From positions 1-52,088 of the forward strand of contig DASZTS010000133.1 in NCBI GenBank assembly GCA_035547915.1: DNA of 52,088 nucleotides, read 5' to 3'. The DNA comes from DASSFG01 sp035547915 (GTDB taxonomy: Bacteria; Planctomycetota; Planctomycetia; Pirellulales; JAICIG01). The notes under the pieces are model-generated. The model was given only the letters and a program-made list of their open reading frames with translations, ran no database searches and had not been told where the DNA came from. A program made the position numbers and the translations under genes. Of this stretch, positions 17,296 through 25,898 are shown piece after piece; the stretch's first letter is position 1, and each line of letters opens with the position of its first letter.

Positions 17296-17640
17296 ATGCA
17301 AACGACGCTCGAACAGAATACCTGGCAGAAAGCATGGGGCAAGCTTGTGGCCCGAGCCTGGTCGGACGACGATTTCAAGCAACGCCTGATCGACGACCCC
17401 GCTGCCGTTTTGGCCGAAGAGGGTATTGAGGTCCCCGCGGGGATCGAGCTGAAAGTGGTCGAAGATACCGACGACGTTTGCCATCTCGTGTTGCCGCCGA
17501 GCCCGGCCGGCGAATTCGTCGACGAAGACTTGAGCCCAACCGCCGGGCTGTACTGTTACTCGGGCGGTTGCGGTGCTTGTGGATGCGGTGCTTGCGGATG
17601 TGGTTGCCGGCGCTGCGGTTGCTTCGGCGACGAAGCCTAG
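17296..17640 (+). CDS. TOMM-type RiPP precursor with nitrile-hydratase-like (NHLP) leader and Gly/Cys core
   Basis: 114 aa with GGAGA at 17285-17289, a strong ribosome-binding site. Residues 1 to about 84 resemble the nitrile hydratase alpha-like leader family: WGKLVARAWSDDDFKQRL, DPAAVLAEEGIEVPAGIELKV, then VCHLVLPPSP. The leader ends in VDEDLSPTAG, where an AG pair at 83-84 is a plausible cleavage point. The core is short and dominated by Gly and Cys: nine cysteines at 87, 92, 95, 97, 100, 102, 104, 107 and 109, most preceded by Gly or Ala, and one Ser (89). This is suited to conversion of Cys into thiazolines and thiazoles, in a composition reminiscent of microcin B17. The modification genes follow 1 bp after the stop. 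Product structure and activity are inferred. Confidence 0.88.
   Translation: MQTTLEQNTWQKAWGKLVARAWSDDDFKQRLIDDPAAVLAEEGIEVPAGIELKVVEDTDDVCHLVLPPSPAGEFVDEDLSPTAGLYCYSGGCGACGCGACGCGCRRCGCFGDEA
17569..17598. repeat. 15-bp tandem duplication in the core-peptide coding region
   Basis: Two adjacent 15-bp units, 17569-17583 and 17584-17598, differ at one base and each encodes C-G-A-C-G. Partial continuations follow. The core appears to have grown by unit duplication, keeping the frame and the heterocyclisable Cys spacing. Confidence 0.85.
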
Positions 17641-17641
17641 C

Positions 17642-19882
17642 ATGCTTGCCAGGCCAAGATTCAAACCCCATCTGCGCGTGGCGGTGGTGCCCGAAGAAGG
17701 CGTCTTCGTCTTGTCGGCAACCAATGAAACGTTGCTGCGCGGGCGGCTGTACGAGTTGATCGCGCCGCACATTGACGGCCGCTCGGCCGACGATATCTGC
17801 GATCTCGTCGCGCCACACGCGTCGCCCGCGCAGGTTTTTTACACGGTAAACCAGCTCGAAAAGAAGGGCTTTCTGGCGGAAGCGAGTGACCTGCCGGACG
17901 AAGCGGTGGCCTGGTGGTCGATGCAAAACGTCGACCCGCTGCATGCGACGCAACGGCTGGCGACAACGAGCGTTTCCGTCGAGGGGATCGGCGTCGACGC
18001 CGAACCGTTGGTGGACTCGCTCACGATGGCCGGCGTGAGAACGGCCACGGGTGGTGATTTGCAGGTCGTCTTGACCGATCACTACCTGAGGCCGGAACTC
18101 GAAGATTTCAACGCAACCGCGCTCGCCAATGGCCGGTCGTGGTTGCTCGTCAAGTTGACGGGCCGGCAGATCTGGCTCGGTCCGCTCATGCGGCCCGGCG
18201 TGACGGGCTGCTGGAAATGCCTGTCCGAGCGACTTCGTGCCAACCGGCCGGTCGAGAGCTACGTGCGCGACCGGCAGGGGCCGGACGAGGCGAACTGGAC
18301 CGACAGCACGGGTGCAGGCGGCAGCCGACAAGTGGCCTGCGCCTTGGCGGCCAGCACAATCGCGTCGTGGGTCGCGCGCGGCGAACTTCCGGACTGCGAC
18401 GGCAAGATCCGCACGTTTGATCTGCTGACATGGCAGGTTGAAATACATACGCTCACGCGATTGCCCTATTGCCCCGCGTGTGGCGATCCCGCCGGCACTC
18501 GGCCCTTCCGGCCACTCGAATTGAAGAGCCGCCAAAAGCGGTTTGTGCGCGACGGTGGACATCGCACGGTCGATCCGTCGGCCACGCTCGAACGCTTTCA
18601 ACATCACGTCAGTCCGATCAGCGGCGCGGTGTCGATGCTGCAGCGCAGCAGTCCCAGCGACGACGGAGCGATGCACGTCTATCTGTCGGGGCACAATCTG
18701 GCCCGCCGGCACGATAATCGAAGCCTGCGGCAACTTCGCGGCGATCTGCGCAACATGAGCGCCGGCAAGGGCACGACCGATGCCCAAGCAAGGGCGAGCG
18801 GACTCTGCGAAGGGTTGGAACGGCATTCGGGCGTGTTTCGCGGTGACGAGCCGCGGCGCCTCACCCGCCTCAGCGACCTGGGGGAGTCGGGGATCGATCC
18901 GCGCGCCTGCCTGCTCTTCAGCGATCGACAATATCGTCTGCGCGACGAGTGGAACCAGACCGGTTCGCACTACAACTTCGTGCCGCTCCCGTTCGACCCG
19001 ACGGCCGAGATGGAATGGTCGCCCGTTTGGTCGCTCAGCCGCCAACAGGCGCGCTGGCTGCCGACCGCTTTCTGCTACTACGACTATCCCCAGCCCAAGG
19101 AGCAGAGGTTCTGCAACGCCTGCTCCAACGGCAACGCGGCCGGCAACACGATCGAAGAAGCCGTGCTGCAAGGGTTCTTGGAGTTGGTCGAGCGCGACAG
19201 CGTGGCCCTGTGGTGGTACAACCGCCTCCGCCGGCCCGGTGTCGACTTAGCGAGCTTTGCAGAACCGTACCTCGACGAACTGTGTCGCTATTTGGCGACG
19301 CGTGGCCGAGAAGTTGCCGTGCTCGATCTCACCGCCGATATGGAAATTCCGGTTTTCGCGGCGTGGTCGCGACAGACGGGCGGTCCACACGAAGAGATTG
19401 TATTCGGTTTCGGCGCGCATCTCGATGCGCGGATCGCCTTGCTCCGCGCCGTGACCGAAATGAACCAGATGCTCAGCTACCTGCTACAAGTGCCGGCGGA
19501 ACGGGTGTACCAAGATCACGTTACCGACGACGAGACCGTGCGCTGGCTAAAGACCGCGACTCTCGAAAATCAGCCGTATCTGCGTCCCGGCGGCGACGCC
19601 TTGCGCACGATCCACGACTACCGGGCGATCCGCAACGACGATCTGATCGATGACGTGCACCATTGCCGGTCGCTGGTCGAGCGGAGGGGAATGGAGATGC
19701 TCGTACTGGACCAGACGCGCCCGGAGATCGGTCTACCGGTCGTCAAGGTAATCGTGCCGGGGCTGCGCCATTTCTGGGCGCGCTTCGCGCCGGGCCGGCT
19801 ATTCGACGTGCCCGTGGAATTGGGCTGGCTGGAGCGTCCGCTCGCCGAAGAGGACCTCAATCCGGTTCCGATGTTTTTGTGA
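17642..19882 (+). CDS. TOMM cyclodehydratase: leader-binding/E1-like domain fused to YcaO
   Basis: 746 aa; the ATG lies 1 bp after the precursor stop, so translation is probably coupled. Residues about 8-85 look like a winged-helix RiPP recognition element. An E1-like middle domain has a CWKC (190-193) and CPAC (277-280) zinc tetrathiolate. The C-terminal YcaO domain shows the ATP-binding segments ARASGLCEGLERHSG (about 383-397), SNGNAAGNTIEEA (495-507) and ELVERD (514-519). The protein ends in NPVPMFL, a weakened form of the Pro-rich tail of TOMM YcaO proteins. SagC and SagD functions are thus joined in one chain: bind the leader, then use ATP to cyclise Cys (and Ser/Thr) into azolines. Flanked by the precursor and the dehydrogenase. 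Confidence 0.9.
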   Translation: MLARPRFKPHLRVAVVPEEGVFVLSATNETLLRGRLYELIAPHIDGRSADDICDLVAPHASPAQVFYTVNQLEKKGFLAEASDLPDEAVAWWSMQNVDPLHATQRLATTSVSVEGIGVDAEPLVDSLTMAGVRTATGGDLQVVLTDHYLRPELEDFNATALANGRSWLLVKLTGRQIWLGPLMRPGVTGCWKCLSERLRANRPVESYVRDRQGPDEANWTDSTGAGGSRQVACALAASTIASWVARGELPDCDGKIRTFDLLTWQVEIHTLTRLPYCPACGDPAGTRPFRPLELKSRQKRFVRDGGHRTVDPSATLERFQHHVSPISGAVSMLQRSSPSDDGAMHVYLSGHNLARRHDNRSLRQLRGDLRNMSAGKGTTDAQARASGLCEGLERHSGVFRGDEPRRLTRLSDLGESGIDPRACLLFSDRQYRLRDEWNQTGSHYNFVPLPFDPTAEMEWSPVWSLSRQQARWLPTAFCYYDYPQPKEQRFCNACSNGNAAGNTIEEAVLQGFLELVERDSVALWWYNRLRRPGVDLASFAEPYLDELCRYLATRGREVAVLDLTADMEIPVFAAWSRQTGGPHEEIVFGFGAHLDARIALLRAVTEMNQMLSYLLQVPAERVYQDHVTDDETVRWLKTATLENQPYLRPGGDALRTIHDYRAIRNDDLIDDVHHCRSLVERRGMEMLVLDQTRPEIGLPVVKVIVPGLRHFWARFAPGRLFDVPVELGWLERPLAEEDLNPVPMFL

Positions 19883-21321
19883 CGAGCGGAGTTTCCCCTT
19901 TGCTGGCTTCGTTGAAACTATCGTGGCACGAACAAGTTTCGCTTACGGCGAACGAGGGAGAGGTCGTCGTCGCCGGCCCTCAGTCGCGGCTGTCGTGGCG
20001 ACGTCTCGGCTCGGAAGTCGTCGAAGCGATGCGGCAGTTGACGCCACCGGGCGAAGATGCCGACCTGTTGAGCGAAAGGGTGATGACCGGCGGCGGGTCC
20101 AATGCGCTCGCGCACTGGCTCTATTGCCTACGGGAACTCGACAGCCGTTGCCTCGTGCGGAAAACATTATTTGCCGGCGAACAGCCGCTCGCCAGCGTGG
20201 TGCCGCTTGGCCGGCCGCTAACCGCGCCGAAGAGCCGAGATAGTTCGCGCGCATCTCAAGCAACCTATGTGTTGTCGCGTTTTGCCTACCTTCGACGCGA
20301 TGATGACAGGATGGTGCTCGAGTCGCCCTTGGCGCACGCGCGGATTGTCTTGCACGACGCGCGAGCCTCTGCACTCGTCGCCGCATTAGCGGCCCGGTCA
20401 TCGTTGGCCGAGTTGGAAACCTTGGATCTTCTGCCCAGCGATGCCGTGGGCCGACTTATCGACTTGCTCGTGGCCGAACAAATGGTCGACCGGGCGGACG
20501 ACCGGCGCAACGACGCGGCCGATACCTGGGAGTTCCACGATCTGATGTTCCATAGCCGCAGCCGCCGCGGCCGGAGCGACGCGCCTTTCGGAGCAACCTT
20601 TCGCTTTCCTGATCAGCCACCTCCCCCTGCTGTGAAGAGGGATGTCGACGGTCCCGCATACCCTCTCTTCCGTCCCGCTATCGAGTGTCTCGAACGAGAC
20701 GACCCGCCCTTGGCTCTGGTGCAGCAGCGGCGGCGCACCATCCGCCAATACGCGACAGAACCGATCACCGACCAGCATCTCGGGGAATTCTTGTATCGCG
20801 TGGCGCGGGTGAAGGAGTTGCGGGCGATGGAGGTGCCGACCCCTGCGGGGAAGATCGCCCTCGATTTGGCGACACGCCCTTATCCGTCCGGAGGCGCGCT
20901 TTACGAACTGGAGTTTTACGTCGCGGTGCGAAACTGCGACGGATTGGAAGCCGGGCTTTACTACTACGATCCGGTGGAACACCAGTTGCGGACGGTCGAC
21001 GGCGAACGTCGCGCGGTCGACGCGCTCATCGACGATGCGGCGGCTTCGGCCGGCATCGAACCCGCGACCGTCCAGACGCTGATCATCCTGGCGACGCGCT
21101 TCACGCGCATCGCCTGGAAGTACCAATCCATCGCCTATTCCCTGACTCTCAAGCACGTGGGCGTGGTCTATCAGACGATGTACCTGGCGGCCACGGCGAT
21201 GGGCCTGGCGCCCTGCGCCCTGGGTTGCGGCGATGCGGATCTCTTTGCACGTGCCTCGAAAAACGACTACTGCACGGAGACGTCCGTCGGGGAGTTTTTG
21301 TTGGGGAGCAGACCGAGTTGA
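19879..21321 (+). CDS. SagB-type azoline dehydrogenase
   Basis: 480 aa from a GTG that overlaps the cyclodehydratase stop by 4 bp (GTGA). The C-terminal 200 residues are a nitroreductase-fold flavin domain: RRRTIRQYATEPI near residue 285, RPYPSGGALYELEFYV (FMN-binding and SagB hallmark), and YQTMYLAATAMGLAPCALG. The N-terminal half (about 280 aa) has the extra domain seen in long SagB proteins. SagB-type enzymes use FMN to oxidise thiazolines to thiazoles, completing the B, C and D set of a TOMM pathway. It is the last biosynthetic gene; a 34-bp gap follows. Confidence 0.9.
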   Translation: MTSGVSPLLASLKLSWHEQVSLTANEGEVVVAGPQSRLSWRRLGSEVVEAMRQLTPPGEDADLLSERVMTGGGSNALAHWLYCLRELDSRCLVRKTLFAGEQPLASVVPLGRPLTAPKSRDSSRASQATYVLSRFAYLRRDDDRMVLESPLAHARIVLHDARASALVAALAARSSLAELETLDLLPSDAVGRLIDLLVAEQMVDRADDRRNDAADTWEFHDLMFHSRSRRGRSDAPFGATFRFPDQPPPPAVKRDVDGPAYPLFRPAIECLERDDPPLALVQQRRRTIRQYATEPITDQHLGEFLYRVARVKELRAMEVPTPAGKIALDLATRPYPSGGALYELEFYVAVRNCDGLEAGLYYYDPVEHQLRTVDGERRAVDALIDDAAASAGIEPATVQTLIILATRFTRIAWKYQSIAYSLTLKHVGVVYQTMYLAATAMGLAPCALGCGDADLFARASKNDYCTETSVGEFLLGSRPS

Positions 21322-21355
21322 TCACGAAGTCCCTTTCTAAAACAGGAGATATCGA

Positions 21356-21982
21356 ATGCGCTGGTTCATCACATCCTTGGCAAGCATAACACTCGTCGCC
21401 GCGTGCGCGGTTCCCACGCGGGCGGCCGACAAAATGGTGCCGGAAGAGGGCGCGACCGAAGTCATGCTGTTGTTGCAGCCGGCGGTTTGCGAGGACTTGA
21501 AGCTGAGCGAAGACGAGCGCGACAAGATTCACAAGTTCGCCTCGACACAATGGGAGAAGGCGCAGAAGGTACACAAGCTGGCCGCCGCCGAGCGCGATCG
21601 CGAATATGTGGCGATGACCAAGGAGAACGAGCAGTTCGTCAAGAAGACTCTGACCAAGGAACAAAAGTCGCGGCTCGATCAACTGCTGCTGCAAACGGCC
21701 GGCTTGCTGTGGGTCACGCGGGACGACGTCGCCTCGCAGCTCAAGCTGACGGCTGAACAAAAGACGCGGGCCAAGTCGCTACAGAAAGAGGCGCGGGACG
21801 AGATGGAAGAACTCATCCACGCGACCAGCGACGAAAAGAAGGAAGCGAAGCTGAACGAGATGCGCGAAACGAGCAAGACGCGACTCATGTCGTTGCTGTC
21901 CGACGAGCAGAAATCGAAGTGGAAGGAGATGTGCGGCGCGCCGATGAAAGGCGAAATTACCTTCACGGCCGGCGGACGATAG
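21356..21982 (+). CDS. Small secreted helical protein, Spy/CpxP-like
   Basis: 208 aa after a CAGGAGA ribosome-binding site 34 bp past the dehydrogenase, so it is possibly co-transcribed. It has a signal peptide (MRWFITSLASITLVAACAVP, cleavage after the ARA-like region near residue 23). The mature part is almost wholly charged helix with repeated LTxxQ-type motifs: LTKEQKSRL, LTAEQKTRA and LSDEQKSKW, as in Spy/CpxP periplasmic chaperone-like proteins. Whether it serves the RiPP (for example as a periplasmic binding or immunity factor) or is a bystander cannot be told. This family is common as an unlinked planctomycete protein, which favours bystander. Confidence 0.75.
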   Translation: MRWFITSLASITLVAACAVPTRAADKMVPEEGATEVMLLLQPAVCEDLKLSEDERDKIHKFASTQWEKAQKVHKLAAAERDREYVAMTKENEQFVKKTLTKEQKSRLDQLLLQTAGLLWVTRDDVASQLKLTAEQKTRAKSLQKEARDEMEELIHATSDEKKEAKLNEMRETSKTRLMSLLSDEQKSKWKEMCGAPMKGEITFTAGGR

Positions 21983-22034
21983 GGATCAAACGGGAGCGGC
22001 GGCCGGTCCGTCTGTTCTGTGCGACAATCGTGTT

Positions 22035-25000
22035 CTACTCGATGACGTAGTCGCTGGTCGGACGGACCGTTCGCCGCCGCACATCGAAATCGATCAGGCG
22101 GCGTTGGAAAGGCGGATGGGCCTTTGACAGGGCCATGCCTATTGTCGTGCGCAGGGCCCACAGGTCCTGCGGCCTGAGGCTGGCGTAGTGAATAACCCCG
22201 GCGTCTTCGGCAGCGGGTACGCCGCTGGCACGCCGCTCGCCTGTCAGCCGGAGCCATTCGCGTAACTCGCGGCCGATCTGCCAGCGCGGGACGTGGTGCC
22301 AGACGGAGAACAGCGTCAAGTACTCGACGTCTTGTTGCCCGCGACAGAATGCTTTGAGCCGCACAGACGCGCGTGGCTCGCCCTGCCCGCCAGGTTCGCC
22401 GGGATAGAACAGGGCCAGCGTATCGGCCTGCTGCCACGACTGCTCGGTACCGATCGTCTGCCAGGGGAGCACGCCGTCGGCACCAAGTGACCAGGCGTCG
22501 ATGCACCAGCCGGCCGGTTGTACATTGCTCTGGTCGATGGCGTTGGCCGATCCATACTCGACCACCACTTGGCCCGTCGCCTCCTTGCGGTCGAGCACCA
22601 TTTGCCGATAGCGGCGCATAGCGCTGCCGACGACGTTGTAATCGAGCACGCCGTCGAGCAAGTCTCGCTGCCATTGGGGCCGCGAGATATCGCAACGGAA
22701 CATCACGCGTGCCTTGCCGCGCACCGGATCGGCGCCTTCGTGAAACGCCTCGCCGAACCAGCGCAGGGCCCAATAGTCTTGAAAGTTCGCCGGCTCGTCG
22801 AGCAGCCAGGGCGACGACCCACGCGACCAACCACGCTCCTTGAAATTATTCTTGTTGTTCAAGAACCCCTGAAACAGCGTGTCGTGCCAGCCTTGCTCGT
22901 CGAAATGCTCGGCCATCTGCCGCGCAACCTCGACCAGCGCCTGACGATATGCGGCGGGGAACGCTCGGTCGGCCCAATAATCGCCGTTGTAATTCCCTTC
23001 CATGGGCGACGGCCAGTTCTCGTGCCAGGGAAGATAGAAGCCATCGACCGGCACGCCGCGTCGCGGCAGATCGGCAAACGCGGAACCGTCGAGAAAAGGC
23101 CGGAACCGCTCGTCCCACGCTTGCCAGTCGAGCCGCTTGCCGTCCCAGGCCGGCGCGCAGCCGTCGGCCACCGAGCCGTTCTGGTGATACGGCAGCCGGT
23201 TCAGGAACGTGCGGTGTTTGTGCGCCAGCCGATAATACTCGCGCTCCTTCGCCGGCAATCCGTAGGAATTCATCTCCGGCAAGAAGCTGAGGTAGTCGGG
23301 CAACGTGAAATCCCAAACCGTCAGGCGTAGCTTGAGGCGTAATTCGGACTTGCCGGTCTTCTGTCGTGCCGTGAGTACGACCTGGCCCTCGTAGTCACCG
23401 GCCTCGAGTTTGTGCGGGATATAGATTTCGCAGAGCAGCGCACCGCCGGCCTTACCGAGCAGGCCGCTCTCCTCGAGATCGGCCGCTGTCAGCGGAATCG
23501 CTGGGTCGGGATACTCGCCCCGGCCGGCGCGGATCGGGTGGAGATGGCTCCACTGAACGTCGAGATCCCCTTCGTGACCAGGAAACGTGCTGCTCAACGT
23601 GAGGCCCGGCACCGCCCCACGCAGCAGCAATTGAAATGCGACGAATTCGTTCTTCGCCCCATGCAGGTGAATCTCTCGCGACTTGGCGTTCCAGAGATGA
23701 TTGGCCGCCAGATAGCCGTCCGGCTGCTCAGGCACCAACCCGCCTGCAGCCAGATCGATTTTGTCGAGCAGATCGATTGCCGCTACATCGACCCCTGCGA
23801 GTTTCGGGAGAGGAGCAGTGATCGGTTTAGTCGCAGGTTGCCGCGGCGGCAGTACCGGCGCAGGTTGTTCGGCGAAAGTAATCCGCATCGTTGCGGGGGG
23901 CCCCTCGTTGCCAGCCGCGTCCACAGCCCAGACGGCCAATTCGCCCGATTGGCCCACCTCAAGATCACGCAGGTGCATCGTCACACGTTGGTCGGCCACG
24001 CCGGCGGCGGGAAGCAGGTAGGTGGGCAGCGGTTTGGCGTCGAACGTGGCGTGAAAGCCGATCGCTTTGCCAGGTCCGCCGTCTTTTGGTGTGAGCCACG
24101 AGACACTCGCTTCGCCCGCGGGAAGTCCGTCGGTCGCCACCTCGATCTCTTGCGGCGCCTCGGGCGGCTGGTCGTCCCTCTCGCCCAGCTCGACCGTCAA
24201 ATAAGGCGCGTTTTGCGGGCCGCTTTCGCGGCTATGGATGAACCGGTTGGGAAACAGTTGCAATTTGAAACGGTCGCCGTCGCGATTCCATTCCGAGCCC
24301 GTGTCGTCGAACAGGAACAGACCATAGCTGCAACCGGCGACGCGCGCCGCGATAACTTCGGGGTCGACCGCGATCGTCTGCCAGCCGCCGTCCGTGGGCG
24401 GCGACGCATCGGACGTGCGCCAGCGGCTGCCACCAGACCCCAAAATCACATTGCACAGATCGCTACCCCGCGCGGCCCACGGAACATCGGGAAACTGACG
24501 CCAATTGAAACAGGAACTCCCCGGCTGGGGCTCGTATCCGGTCGCCGTCCCCTCCACCCAATCGGCCGAGATGCCGCCGATCGTCATCCGCCGTAAGGTT
24601 TCAGTACCGCGGAGCCGCACGTGCAACGTCGCCGAACGTATCGACCGGCCGCGCAGAGGAGCTGGATCGAAATCGACCACCGACATTTCCTGGATCGACT
24701 TCACCTTCAATCGGTCGGCGCCGCCCGTGTTGCCGTCGGCCTCTTTACCCACTTCCGAGAACCATGTGTCGCGCGTGACGTCGATACGGATCTTTTCGCT
24801 GTCGATCGTTGGCCGACTCGTCGTTTTCGCGGATGGCGCACCGGTGCGGCCCGGCCCGTCGAAGACGCGCCGCTTGACCTCGGCGATCTTTCGCGCCGAG
24901 AGCCAACCGCGCAGCAGATAGCCAACGCTTCTCAGGTTCTCGCTGGTCGGCGCCGCGGCGCACGTTAGCTCGCCGCTTACGGCCGACAGATGCACATCGT

Positions 25001-25757
25001 CCTTAATCAAGAGCGTGCCGTTCCAATCCTCAGGGCGACGGCTCAGAATCTCTTGTTCCAGATCGATCAGCGGCACATTCCGCCGGCGTGCCAGATCGCG
25101 GATGAGCTCGTTATATTTCGCGGCAAGTTCCTTTCTTTGCGGATGCGGTGGAATCGTCGACAGAATGCAAACCACACCGCGATCGATCGCCAGGCTCACT
25201 GCGGCGCCTAAATCCTTTACGAACGGTTCCGGCGCTCGATCGGCACTGGCATCGTTGGTGCCGATCATCAGCACGAACGCTTGGGGACGGTAACGATCGA
25301 GCAGCTCAGCCAGAGGAGGCAGGCCCTGTTTGCCGCCCGCGAGGAGTTCGTTGAGCCGCAGCCCGCCGGCGGCCGTATGGGACCGTCCGCCCGCCGGATG
25401 GTCGAACCGGCAGAACCACCAGCCATCGAGATCGTCGTCGGTGCCTGTGTGCATCCATTCCAGCGCGGCCTTGTCTTCAGCCGATTTCCCGGTGCCGATC
25501 CGCGCCCACTGTCCGTAGGGATTGGCATACGTCATCGAATCGCCGATATGGAGCACGACGCCCGGTCGACTTGTTGCCCGCGCCGCCACCTCGCGCATGG
25601 CCGGCGCATAATCCCACGTTTCGGCGATCGGCTCATCGGCCCCGGCCCGACTCTGCGAAAAGCAGGCGATCGACATCCAGATGAACAGCAAAATACCGAG
25701 CGGCCAGATGCGGATCGGGTTATGTGGGCGTAGAGAATTCAGTAGGCGTTGCGGCAT
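22035..25757 (-). CDS. Secreted SGNH-hydrolase / DUF4091 multidomain protein
   Basis: 1240 aa with an N-terminal hydrophobic signal (IWPLGILLFIWMSIACFS). Residues 65-260 form an SGNH/GDSL hydrolase: IGDSMTY (block I, Ser74), the MIGTNDAS block (about 165-171) and the DDVHLS catalytic block (253-258). Middle beta-rich modules follow, including a fibronectin-like stretch near 540-640. The C-terminal third matches the DUF4091 pattern, with AWSLGADGVLPW and a tail containing FCRGQQDVEYLTL; this domain is often found in glycan-active proteins. The likely job is extracellular or periplasmic handling of esterified polysaccharide. This is inference from the domain mix. It converges on the Spy-like gene. 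Confidence 0.85.
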   Translation of the reverse strand: MPQRLLNSLRPHNPIRIWPLGILLFIWMSIACFSQSRAGADEPIAETWDYAPAMREVAARATSRPGVVLHIGDSMTYANPYGQWARIGTGKSAEDKAALEWMHTGTDDDLDGWWFCRFDHPAGGRSHTAAGGLRLNELLAGGKQGLPPLAELLDRYRPQAFVLMIGTNDASADRAPEPFVKDLGAAVSLAIDRGVVCILSTIPPHPQRKELAAKYNELIRDLARRRNVPLIDLEQEILSRRPEDWNGTLLIKDDVHLSAVSGELTCAAAPTSENLRSVGYLLRGWLSARKIAEVKRRVFDGPGRTGAPSAKTTSRPTIDSEKIRIDVTRDTWFSEVGKEADGNTGGADRLKVKSIQEMSVVDFDPAPLRGRSIRSATLHVRLRGTETLRRMTIGGISADWVEGTATGYEPQPGSSCFNWRQFPDVPWAARGSDLCNVILGSGGSRWRTSDASPPTDGGWQTIAVDPEVIAARVAGCSYGLFLFDDTGSEWNRDGDRFKLQLFPNRFIHSRESGPQNAPYLTVELGERDDQPPEAPQEIEVATDGLPAGEASVSWLTPKDGGPGKAIGFHATFDAKPLPTYLLPAAGVADQRVTMHLRDLEVGQSGELAVWAVDAAGNEGPPATMRITFAEQPAPVLPPRQPATKPITAPLPKLAGVDVAAIDLLDKIDLAAGGLVPEQPDGYLAANHLWNAKSREIHLHGAKNEFVAFQLLLRGAVPGLTLSSTFPGHEGDLDVQWSHLHPIRAGRGEYPDPAIPLTAADLEESGLLGKAGGALLCEIYIPHKLEAGDYEGQVVLTARQKTGKSELRLKLRLTVWDFTLPDYLSFLPEMNSYGLPAKEREYYRLAHKHRTFLNRLPYHQNGSVADGCAPAWDGKRLDWQAWDERFRPFLDGSAFADLPRRGVPVDGFYLPWHENWPSPMEGNYNGDYWADRAFPAAYRQALVEVARQMAEHFDEQGWHDTLFQGFLNNKNNFKERGWSRGSSPWLLDEPANFQDYWALRWFGEAFHEGADPVRGKARVMFRCDISRPQWQRDLLDGVLDYNVVGSAMRRYRQMVLDRKEATGQVVVEYGSANAIDQSNVQPAGWCIDAWSLGADGVLPWQTIGTEQSWQQADTLALFYPGEPGGQGEPRASVRLKAFCRGQQDVEYLTLFSVWHHVPRWQIGRELREWLRLTGERRASGVPAAEDAGVIHYASLRPQDLWALRTTIGMALSKAHPPFQRRLIDFDVRRRTVRPTSDYVIE

Positions 25758-25898
25758 GTGTTCGAGGATCCTTTGTGGCTGGCTTGGCGGTCGCTCGTGA
25801 TTCTATCTCCTCGCTCAGCCTGCTACACTGCTGGTGGTCAACCGGCACGGCATCCGTGCTACGTTTCTGATTCGATTTTCTAGTTTCGCAATTCTCCC

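Noticed and set aside
17375..19171. 598-codon open frame on the minus strand
   Set aside because: Antisense to the RiPP precursor and YcaO genes; composition is His/Arg-rich with no recognisable motif.
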